This document shows, piece after piece, positions 1-5,712 of a DNA stretch of 12,275 bases. Within the stretch, counting starts at the first letter, position 1; each line of letters starts with the position of its first letter. The notes under the pieces are model-generated. The model did not search any database and was not told the DNA's origin. It saw only the letters and a program-made list of their open reading frames with translations. The stretch comes from Streptomyces sp. NRRL S-646 (GTDB lineage Bacteria; Actinomycetota; Actinomycetes; Streptomycetales; Streptomycetaceae), in the NCBI RefSeq assembly GCF_000720765.1, contig NZ_JODC01000049.1, positions 1 through 12,275 of the forward strand, given 5' to 3'. The position numbers and the translations under genes were made by a program.

Positions 1-134
1 GCCGTGCGGAAACCGAGCACGTCGCGCAGCACCAGCACCGCGCGCTGCCGCGGCGGCAGACGCTGGAGTCCTGCCACGAAGGCCAGGGCCAGCGACTCCT
101 GTTGCGGGTCAGGAGGTTGATGACGTTTCGCTGA
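1..134 (-). pseudogene. ECF sigma factor, region-4 remnant (partial at window edge)
   Basis: The minus-strand frame directly after the HxlR stop codon is open to the window edge. It encodes sigma-70 region 4 sequence, including [19 protein letters not shown], which is typical of SigJ-like/TIGR02960-type ECF sigma factors where this helix precedes the -35-binding helix-turn-helix. About 15 residues upstream a TGA (the HxlR stop itself) closes the frame. No plausible start codon with a ribosome site lies between, so region 2 is missing. The gene therefore looks 5'-truncated, with HxlR abutting the break. The rest of region 4 would lie left of the window. Family identity is fairly secure. Calling it a pseudogene rests on the missing N-terminus, and an unusual short start at an internal GTG cannot be excluded. 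Confidence 0.6.
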
Positions 135-140
135 TCAGCG
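129..140. repeat. 12-bp perfect palindrome at the HxlR/sigma junction
   Basis: CGCTGATCAGCG is a perfect 12-bp palindrome covering the stop codon of the HxlR gene, exactly where the truncated sigma-factor frame begins. It may be chance or a junction scar. No function is claimed. Confidence 0.3.
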
Positions 141-557
141 GATCTCGTTGTCGGGGTGCTCGCTGTCGTAGGTCTCACGGGCGCGGGCGATGTGGGCCCG
201 GTGTTCGAGTGACCAGTCGGCAAGTGCCTTGACGAGGTGTGTCAGGCTCGCACCCGTCGCGGTGAGCCGGTAGTCGACCTGGGCCGGCACGGTCGGATAC
301 ACGGTCCGAAGGACCAGGCCGTCTCGCTCCAGTCGGCGCACCGTAAGGGTCAGCATGCGCTGGGAGATCCCATCGATGGCACGCTGAAGCTGTCGGAAAC
401 GCCGCGGGCCGTTGGCGAGCTCGACGATGACGAGGACCGACCACTTGTCACCGACCCGGTCGAGGACGTCGCGGATCCCGCAGTCGGGGTGGTCCTGCTG
501 TCCGCAGGGTTCGAGTTCAGCGGGTTCAGCGGTTACCTCGGTGTGCGTCACTGACAC
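135..557 (-). CDS. HxlR/DUF24-family winged-helix transcriptional regulator
   Basis: This is a 140-residue MarR-like winged-helix regulator of the HxlR (DUF24) family. The core runs from about residue 26 to 120: the GDKWSVLVIVELANGPRRF segment, a recognition helix around GISQRMLTLTVRRLERDG, and a wing around TVYPTVPAQVDYRLTATG. Length fits the family. A GTG start is chosen because AAGGAGG (565-571, complement) sits 7 nt upstream. Cys26 lies just before the IRDVLDRVGDKW helix, where redox-sensing members such as YodB and QorR carry their sensor cysteine; a second cysteine is at position 18. It is divergent from the NmrA-type oxidoreductase gene across an 87-bp gap with an inverted repeat. The inferred role is a repressor of that gene, released by quinones or electrophiles. 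The family is certain; the inducer is inference. Confidence 0.93.
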   Translation of the reverse strand: MSVTHTEVTAEPAELEPCGQQDHPDCGIRDVLDRVGDKWSVLVIVELANGPRRFRQLQRAIDGISQRMLTLTVRRLERDGLVLRTVYPTVPAQVDYRLTATGASLTHLVKALADWSLEHRAHIARARETYDSEHPDNEIR

Positions 558-601
558 GAAACTGCCTCCTTGTGGGTCGACCTGGGCCGGTTGAAGATCT
601 C

Positions 602-628
602 ACCGTAGTTACTGAAGAGAACCACGGT
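602..628. promoter_or_regulatory. Candidate HxlR operator (inverted repeat) in the divergent promoter
   Basis: ACCGTAGTT (602-610) and AACCACGGT (620-628) form an inverted repeat matching at 8 of 9 positions with a 9-nt spacer. It lies between the divergent HxlR and NmrA-type genes and ends two bases before the NmrA gene's GGAG Shine-Dalgarno core (630-633). Dimeric HxlR/DUF24 regulators bind such dyads in the promoter of the neighbouring reductase. I could not define confident -35/-10 boxes. Confidence 0.5.
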
Positions 629-644
629 AGGAGACACAACCACA

Positions 645-1460
645 ATGATCATGGTGACCGGCGCGAATGGGCGGCTCGCCTCTCTCACGCTCCAGGAGCT
701 GGCTGAACGCCACGTGCCCGCCCTGGGCGGCACTCGATCGCCCGCAGAAGGGCAGCGGCGACTCGACTTCGACGATCCCACGAGCCTCGACCTCACCGGC
801 GTTTCTACGCTGGTCCTCGTCTCGGCGGGGTACGCCGAGGACGACCAGGTCATCACCCGGCACCAGGCAGCTGTAGACGCTGCAGTGCGCAATGGCGTGA
901 GCCACGTGGTGTACACCAGCCTGGCCAGCGCCGGTGACCACCTTGGCTTCGCCCTCGCCCATCGGGCCACCGAGCAGCTGATCAAGTCCAGTGGACTTGG
1001 GTGGACGGTCCTGCGCAACGGGCTCTACGCCGAACTCTTCGGGGCCCTCTTGACCTGGACCGCTGACGGTGTGGAATCGGCGTTCGGCGACGGAGTGCTC
1101 GCCGCTGTGGCGCGGGCGGACCTGGCCGCGGCCGCGGCCATCGTGGCCAGCAATCCGACCGCGCACGCCGGCAAGACCTATGACCTGGTCGGCGAACCGA
1201 TCACCGCCGTCGGTATCGCCGAATCCCTCGGAGTCGCGCACCGGACCATTGGGCTCGGGGAGTACCGGGCCCAACTCCTCGCTGACGACACGCTATTGCC
1301 GTTCCAGCCGTCGATGCTCGCCTCGATCGCGACCAGCGTCCGTCACGGGTTCCTCAGCACCACCCGCCCCGACCTCGCCCAACTACTCGGCCGACCGCTC
1401 ACCGACCCGGTCACCGTCGCCACGGACACCGCGGCCGCGATGCGCCCCGACGCCAGCTGA
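645..1460 (+). CDS. NmrA/QorB-like NAD(P)-binding oxidoreductase (atypical SDR)
   Basis: This 271-residue Rossmann-fold protein is of the NmrA-like atypical short-chain dehydrogenase group. The N-terminal dinucleotide motif is MVTGANGRLA (residues 3-12), followed by STLVLVSAG (about 54-62) and VSHVVYTSLASAG (about 84-96). The classical SDR Tyr-x3-Lys pair is not evident, as is usual in this group. The C-terminal half, including the GKTYDLVGEPIT region, fits QorB-like quinone reductases and azoreductase-like proteins. The ATG at 645 follows GGTAGGAG (626-633) by 11 nt; the ATG at 651 is an alternative. The neighbouring divergent HxlR gene suggests redox-responsive control. The stop TGA (1458-1460) coincides with the apparent left end of the following IS481 element, so the last residues may have been changed by that insertion. 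The substrate is unknown. Confidence 0.85.
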   Translation: MIMVTGANGRLASLTLQELAERHVPALGGTRSPAEGQRRLDFDDPTSLDLTGVSTLVLVSAGYAEDDQVITRHQAAVDAAVRNGVSHVVYTSLASAGDHLGFALAHRATEQLIKSSGLGWTVLRNGLYAELFGALLTWTADGVESAFGDGVLAAVARADLAAAAAIVASNPTAHAGKTYDLVGEPITAVGIAESLGVAHRTIGLGEYRAQLLADDTLLPFQPSMLASIATSVRHGFLSTTRPDLAQLLGRPLTDPVTVATDTAAAMRPDAS

Positions 1461-2462
1461 CACGGATGGTTCACCGCAATGAGCCACTGTCCATCGAAGG
1501 TCGCCGTCGCCTGATCGAACGCTGCCGCACCCGGCCGATCGAGCACGTCGCCGCCGAGATGGGTATCTCCCGGGCATGCGCCTCAAAGTGGGTTAACCGC
1601 TATCGCCAACACGGGGACCTCGGATTGTTCGACCGATCCTCGACTCCGTCCCGCCAGCCGACCGCAATCAACGCAGACGTCGTCGCGCAGATCGAGGACA
1701 TGCGACGCAGGAACACGTGGTCAGCCTCCCGAATCACCTTTGAGCTTCAAGGAGACGGCTGGCAGATCAGCCGCCGTACCGTCTCGCGGTACCTGCACAC
1801 CCTCGGGCTGAACCATCGCCGGTTCCTCGACCCGAACGGAGAATCCAACCGCGAGCCACGGCGGATCACAGCCCGCCGCCCCGGACACATGGTCCACATC
1901 GACGTGAAGAAGGTCGGGCGGATCCCCGACGGCGGCGGTTGGCGAGCCCATGGCCGAGGGAGCGCTCAAGCCAAGGCTGCCGAGCGTCGGAAGCGGAAGG
2001 GCCGGCGTGCCGGATACGCCTACCTGCACTCGGCCGTCGATGGGTACAGCCGACTCGCCTACACCGAATCGCTGAGCGATGAGAAGGCCAGCACCGCCAT
2101 TGCGTTCATGCACAGAGCGCGAGCCTGGTTCGCGGCGCACGGCATCACTCGCATCGAGCGGATCGTCACCGACAACGGCTCCTGCTACCGAGCCGACGCC
2201 TTCGCTCGGGCTCTCCTCGGGTCACGGCACCAACGGATCGCTCCATACACGCCCCGCCACAACGGCAAGGTAGAGCGACATAACCGGATCCTTGCCGAGG
2301 AGTTCCTCTACGCCAGGACCTGGCAATCCGAAGACCAACGAAGCCAGGCGCTCGACGTGTGGAGCATCCACTACAACTACCACCGGCCCCACAGCGGCGC
2401 GGGAGGGCAACCGCCAGCTGCCCGACTACGTGACGGCGTCACCAACGTCATGGCCTCGTACA
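1458..2462 (+). mobile_element. IS481-family insertion sequence (approximate ends)
   Basis: The transposase gene fills nearly the whole interval. The right end, read inward on the minus strand, begins TGTACGAGG, matching the TGT-type ends of IS481 elements. The left end begins TGACACGG, a partial match (TG-ACACG versus TGTACG). On the left, homology to the oxidoreductase stops at 1457-1460. On the right, homology to an IS630 transposase begins at 2464. I see no convincing target duplication; the CAGCTGA/CAGCTAA motifs at the two ends are only similar. Ends are accurate to a few bases. Confidence 0.55.
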
Positions 2463-2467
2463 GCTAA
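1466..2467 (+). CDS. IS481-family transposase (DDE integrase core), apparently intact
   Basis: This 333-residue transposase has the IS481 layout. An N-terminal helix-turn-helix (about residues 10-60, with HVAAEMGISRACASKWVNRY) is followed by a second helical DNA-binding part to about 115. The RNase-H-like rve core follows, with catalytic Asp146 (in VHIDVKK), Asp236 (in IVTDNGSCYRA) and Glu270 (in HNGKVERHNR). The C-terminal YHRPHSG and the GVTNVMASYS ending are typical of actinobacterial members. No frameshift or internal stop is seen, so this is the only transposase in the window that looks functional. ATG 1466 begins 6 nt after the preceding gene's stop without a clear Shine-Dalgarno, so expression may depend on readthrough from the NmrA-type gene. 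The stop TAA straddles the probable right end of the element. Confidence 0.92.
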   Translation: MVHRNEPLSIEGRRRLIERCRTRPIEHVAAEMGISRACASKWVNRYRQHGDLGLFDRSSTPSRQPTAINADVVAQIEDMRRRNTWSASRITFELQGDGWQISRRTVSRYLHTLGLNHRRFLDPNGESNREPRRITARRPGHMVHIDVKKVGRIPDGGGWRAHGRGSAQAKAAERRKRKGRRAGYAYLHSAVDGYSRLAYTESLSDEKASTAIAFMHRARAWFAAHGITRIERIVTDNGSCYRADAFARALLGSRHQRIAPYTPRHNGKVERHNRILAEEFLYARTWQSEDQRSQALDVWSIHYNYHRPHSGAGGQPPAARLRDGVTNVMASYS

Positions 2468-3199
2468 CCGCCGAGCGGCGGCAGTTTCGTGAGCGGATCC
2501 GGTACCAGGCCGGTGAGCGGTTCGTACGCGGTGAGAGGACCGCGGTGATCGCGAAGGATCTGCGGGTGAGTGAGCGGTCGGTGGAACGCTGGCGTCATGC
2601 CTGGCAGGAGGGCGGGATGGACGCCCTCGCCTCCACGGGGCCGGCGAAACTTCCCAAGGTGCCCGAGGGCCAGTTCGCCGAGCTGGAGAAGGAGTTGGCC
2701 CTCGGGCCGGCCGAGCACGGCTGGGAGGACCAGCGATGGACCCTGGCACGGGTCAGAGCGCTGATCGCCTGGAAGTTCGGCATCGACTGCTCCTCGGCGG
2801 CCGTGTGGCGGCTGCTGCACCGGCACGGCTGGTCCTGGCAGTCTCCGGCCCGCCACGCTGGAACGCGACGAGCAGGCAGTGGGTTTGTGGAAGAAAGACG
2901 TGTGGCCGCCGGCGGAATGACCGCGGCGGCGCTGGGGGCCTATATCGTCTTCGAGGACGAGGCCGGATTCTCGATGACCCCGCCGCGCGCCCGCACCTGG
3001 GGCCGACGCGGGCAGACACCCGCGGTGCGGGTGCGGGGCCGCTCCTGGCGCCGCTGGTCGATCGCCGCCATGTGCTGCTACCGGCCAGGAGAATCCTCCC
3101 GGCTGATCTACCGGCCGCGCCGCCACCGCAAGCACCGGGGCAAAGGACGCGACGCCTTCGCCTGCAGCGACTACCGCGACCTGGTCGTGCGCGCGCACC
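2464..3199 (+). pseudogene. IS630-family transposase, copy A: both ends lost, frameshifted
   Basis: Homology begins in frame at 2464 (LTAERRQFRERIRYQAGERF) without a start codon; about eight N-terminal residues are missing where the IS481 element abuts. The helix-turn-helix region (IAKDLRVSERSVERW) is intact. Near 2857 about two bases are lost and the protein continues in the next frame (LERDEQAVGLWKKDVWPPAE, then a TGA at 2918). The original frame resumes near 2930 with LGAYIVFEDEAGFSM, which holds the first catalytic Asp. The sequence then follows the family to SDYRDLVVRAH and ends abruptly near 3199. The second Asp and the Glu of the DDE triad are gone. The downstream continuation of this frame to 3591 is antisense to copy B and is not protein. 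It cannot encode an active transposase. Confidence 0.85.
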
Positions 3200-3462
3200 G
3201 TGATCCTTCGCTTGCGGCCCTGCCCGCCCAGATCCTCCAAGCCTTCAAGCCCCGAGCGGTTGAAGCAGTGCGGCCAGCGACGCACCGTCTCCTGACTGCA
3301 CCTCACCTCGCCGGCGATCTGCGGGACCAGCCGGCCGTCCCAGCTCAACTCGACCATCCGGCACCGCTCCACGAGAACCTTCGGCGCCTTCCTGGCAGCC
3401 GCCAGACGGTGAACCACCGCTTGCTCGCCCTCGTCACGTCCCGGCCGTGCCCTCAGCACCAT
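3200..3462 (-). pseudogene. IS630-family transposase, copy B: N-terminal fragment
   Basis: On the minus strand an ATG at 3462 opens MVLRARPGRDEGEQAVVHRL. A complete IS630 N-terminal helix-turn-helix domain follows, with LVPQIAGEVRCSQETVRRW, FNRSGLEGLEDLGGQGRKRR and a final IT. Homology then stops at about 3200, where copy A arrives from the other direction. The catalytic domain is absent. A GTG at 3486 is a possible alternative start. The 5' flank reaches a TA dinucleotide at 3540-3541, which fits the end of an IS630 element (these insert at TA). What remains is a truncated DNA-binding domain with no transposase activity, though it could in principle still bind its own ends. Confidence 0.8.
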
Positions 3463-3541
3463 GCCCCAGCACCTGCCCCCGAGCACCCGCGACCACCCCG
3501 CTACCAGCAGCTATACCCGCCGAAAGCGGAATCGAGCACTA
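3463..3541 (-). mobile_element. Retained left end of IS630 copy B
   Basis: This is the stretch between the copy B start codon and the TA at 3540-3541. Read inward on the minus strand it begins TAGTGCTCGATTCCGCTTTC. The TA-flanked boundary and the immediate switch at 3542 to coding sequence of a different IS630 gene support it as an IS end. The matching right end has been lost, so no terminal-repeat comparison is possible within the window. Confidence 0.45.
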
Positions 3542-3892
3542 GGTTCCCGTGCATCGGGCCGTCGAGTGGGACGAGGAGCAGATGCGGGTAGGGCGGGAAG
3601 AGACGTGGGCGCGCGTGGAAAGAAGGTGAGGGAGCAGGACGCGTGGCTGGTGTTCGAGGACGAGTCGGGCCATGCGTTGCGGCCGCCCAAGGCCCGTACG
3701 TGGTCCCGCATCGGAGTGTCGCCGCAGGGGAAGGGGTCGGGGAGGGGCTCGGTGGCCGGCATGGTCTCCGCGGACCTGTTCTCCACCGTTTCGATGTCTC
3801 ATGAAACGCCCGCATACCAACCTCGCGAAGGCCCGGATGTCCAACCTTCGGACCTGCGGCGGCTCGTCAGGCCCTGGTCCGTGAGGCATCCA
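3542..3892 (+). pseudogene. IS630-family transposase, copy C: degraded DDE-domain fragment
   Basis: From 3543 the frame reads VPVHRAVEWDEEQMRVGREE, continuing as TWARVE, the linker before the IS630 catalytic domain. A frameshift near 3620 is needed to continue as KKVREQDAWLVFEDESGHAL, then RPPKARTWSRIGVSP. This holds the first catalytic Asp (in FEDE). After SVAGMVSADL the family match ends. About 20 codons later another frame gives LMKRPHTNLAK, similar to the C-terminal MKR...NLA segment of IS630 transposases, which suggests an internal deletion of most of the catalytic domain. Copies A, B and C differ in sequence and are separate elements, not pieces of one. Confidence 0.7.
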
Positions 3893-4511
3893 AGTAGGCT
3901 TCGAGGGCCGCCTTGATCACTTCATAGGGCGAAGAGTCGGTTCGGCGTGCGTGAGAGTGAAGCCATTCCTCCGGGTCCGCTGGCAAGTACTTGGCACGGT
4001 TATCAAGGTTCTCCAGCTTCGTCACCCACCGGCAATTATCGGGGGTGTAACCCAGGTTGGTGTCAATCCGATCGATCTCCTTTCCGTCCATGTATCCGTT
4101 CGCTAGCGCCCAGTCTCGAAAGGTGACAAAGTCCTGCCATTCATCGCAGACAGTGACACCTTTAAGTGAATAGCGGTGCGCATTTCGATGGGTGGTGTTT
4201 TTGCAGCGATACTTCATCGATGCCCAGATTCCGTAGAGGCGAGTCTTGTGATCACCATGGGTTGTACTGCGAGCCCTTGCCGTCTCGCGAGCAAGGCATC
4301 CGCAGCTGCGGGTATTTCCGGATCTGAGGCTTGAAAGCCTGATTTCCCTGCGTGTTCGGTTTTCGCATGAGCATTCAACGAGGACCCACGGGATCCACTC
4401 GCCTTTGCTGTTCTGGCGCCTGTCGAGGAACTCGGTGATCGTCAGCCGCTCGTAGACGTCCCCGACGGCCGCCGGTGGACGCTTCGCCGACCCCTTGCGC
4501 TCACTGGTCAT
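3867..4511 (-). CDS. Phage-type HNH/AP2-like endonuclease paralog 1 with Cys4 motif and RHH-like tail
   Basis: This 214-residue protein has three recognisable parts. Residues 16-75 hold a VGDVYERLTI start and two cysteine pairs (Cys47/Cys49 and Cys70/Cys72, the latter in TRSCGCL), likely a zinc knuckle. Residues 85-172 form the core common in phage HNH or AP2-like proteins: HGDHKTRLYGIWASMKYRC, GVTVCDEWQDFVTFRDWA, EIDRIDTNLGYTPDNCRWVT and NLDNR. Residues 184-209 (SSPYEVIKAALEAYLDA) resemble the second helix of ribbon-helix-helix proteins. The ATG at 4511 overlaps the end of the upstream paralog by 11 nt. GGAGG sits just upstream inside that gene, so translational coupling is likely. G+C is low (about 51% counted over 4081-4260). 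A DNA-binding or nicking role, possibly homing, is inferred; no activity can be proven from sequence. Confidence 0.8.
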   Translation of the reverse strand: MTSERKGSAKRPPAAVGDVYERLTITEFLDRRQNSKGEWIPWVLVECSCENRTRREIRLSSLRSGNTRSCGCLARETARARSTTHGDHKTRLYGIWASMKYRCKNTTHRNAHRYSLKGVTVCDEWQDFVTFRDWALANGYMDGKEIDRIDTNLGYTPDNCRWVTKLENLDNRAKYLPADPEEWLHSHARRTDSSPYEVIKAALEAYLDASRTRA

Positions 4512-5223
4512 GGTCGCCTCCTGCCCACTGGCTCGCTTCGCGGTGGGCTTCCAGGGCTCGACGGATCACCGTGTAGGTGTCGATGCCGTCACGGACTGCA
4601 CGAACTTCGAGCGCCTCATGCAGCGGGGCAGGGAGAAATCTGCTTCGGTTCATGAGATTCTCAAGGTCGGTGACCCACCGGCAGTTCTCTGGGGTGTAAC
4701 CGAGGTCGTTGTTGATTCGGTCGAGTTGCAGGCCCTCTTGGTATCCACTCTCCTCTGCCCACTGGGCGAAGGTGAGGAAGTTGTGCCAGGCTGCATCGAC
4801 CGTGACTGGTATGTCGCGGCCGCCATATCCGGGATATTTTTCTGACTTAGGGTTGTTGCATCGCTCCCGCATGTTGGTCCAGACGCCGTGAAGGCGACTG
4901 CGCGATTTCCCGTGAAAGCGATATCTGTCATAGACCTGAACCTGGCCATTCCATACTCTCTCGACATGGATTCGGGATTCCGGGTCGCCGTCGACGCTCG
5001 CGTAACAGTAGCCGCAAGCCGATGTCTCCAACTCCTTTAATCTGTCCTCCCGGATGTCCATGTTCCTCTTACAGGCCGTGCAACGCATCGGAACGAAGTA
5101 CCGATTGCGCTTTGGTGATTGCCCACTGCGACCCGTCGTGATTTTCGCGAATGACGGGCCGGTCACCTCGCGGACGCCGACCCTGGCGCCGACCGCCAGG
5201 TCCTGCCGCTTCCTCGCAGGCAA
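4501..5223 (-). CDS. Phage-type HNH/AP2-like endonuclease paralog 2 with Cys4 motif and RHH-like tail (TTG start)
   Basis: This is a 240-residue paralog of the next gene on the same strand. I start it at TTG 5223 because a purine-rich AGGGGGAG lies about 6 nt upstream. With that start the cysteine pairs (48/51 and 70/73) line up with those of paralog 1 (47/49 and 70/72). The open frame extends 113 codons further upstream, but that part is composition-driven and overlaps an integrase remnant. The core has RSRLHGVWTNMRERCNNP, YGGRDIPVTVDAAW, QLDRINNDLGYTPENCRWVT and NLMNR. The tail GIDTYTVIRRALEAH again resembles an RHH helix. The N-terminal CTAC...CGYC arrangement suggests zinc binding. It is the first gene of a two-gene minus-strand operon. 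The product is probably a mobile-element or phage DNA-binding nuclease; the target is unknown. Confidence 0.78.
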   Translation of the reverse strand: MPARKRQDLAVGARVGVREVTGPSFAKITTGRSGQSPKRNRYFVPMRCTACKRNMDIREDRLKELETSACGYCYASVDGDPESRIHVERVWNGQVQVYDRYRFHGKSRSRLHGVWTNMRERCNNPKSEKYPGYGGRDIPVTVDAAWHNFLTFAQWAEESGYQEGLQLDRINNDLGYTPENCRWVTDLENLMNRSRFLPAPLHEALEVRAVRDGIDTYTVIRRALEAHREASQWAGGDHDQ

Positions 5224-5301
5224 CGCAACTCCCCCTACTGATCGTGGACTTGACCGCTCAATGGTGCTGGTCTCGCCATCTTGCCGTGGGGTTCTGACAA
5301 T

Positions 5302-5317
5302 GGCCGGAAGGACGGCC
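5302..5317 (-). terminator. Weak GC-rich stem-loop downstream of the integrase/DUF6262-like remnant
   Basis: GGCCG (5302-5306) pairs with CGGCC (5313-5317) around a 6-nt loop. On the minus strand it follows the TGA at 5327-5329 that closes the remnant and precedes the HNH operon. It has no U-tract. It could be a weak terminator separating the two units. Confidence 0.25.
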
Positions 5318-5326
5318 CCCTCGGGA

Positions 5327-5562
5327 TCACTCGGAGCGTGGCGGACCGATGGTGACGACGGCCCCGGTCTGCGTGTCCAGCTACTGGCGGAGGGCTGCGT
5401 TGTCGTGGTGGAGGGCGACGATGACCGTGGTGGAGGCCCCGGGAACCGCCCGAGGTAGGCGAGGTGACGGAACCACGACGACAGCGGCTCGACCAGCCGC
5501 ATGTCCGACCCCAGCACAATCAGCATCCCGTCCGGGACCACCTGTCGGTGCAGCAAGGCCAC
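5327..5562 (-). pseudogene. Fused remnant: tyrosine-integrase N-terminus plus possible TnpC/DUF6262-like C-terminus
   Basis: From 5562 down to about 5440 the minus strand encodes HRQVVPDGMLIVLGSDMRLV, then EPLSSWFRHLAYLGRFP. This resembles the start of the core-binding domain of tyrosine recombinases, which normally continues as PNTVRAYA. The match ends at about 5440. From about 5437, in another frame, the strand reads ASTTVIVALHHDNAALRQ, an in-frame TAG (5381-5383), then LDTQTGAVVTIGPPRSE and TGA. That heptad-like tail resembles the C-terminus of TnpC/DUF6262 proteins, which are encoded beside integrases in Tn554-like elements. I infer an internal deletion that joined the start of an integrase gene to the end of its partner gene. 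Both assignments are by eye, and the second is weaker. Confidence 0.42.
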
Positions 5563-5712
5563 CGCCGTACTACCGGAGAGCCCCTCCCCCTACCGCTCGA
5601 CCAGCGGCCGTCGAACGAAGAACAGGGCCAACGTCCCTCCCCTGGAACACCAATCCAGATCAGAGAAGAGCAGGACAGGCAGAGGGAGTTGATCAACCAC
5701 TCGTTGCAGTGA

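Noticed and set aside
2464..3198. C-terminal two thirds of the 340-residue minus-strand frame starting at 3486
   Set aside because: Family homology stops at about 3200; the remainder is antisense to copy A.
3200..3591. Continuation of the IS630 copy A frame to 3591 as one 348-residue transposase
   Set aside because: After about 3199 the protein no longer matches IS630, and the opposite strand encodes a clear IS630 N-terminus.
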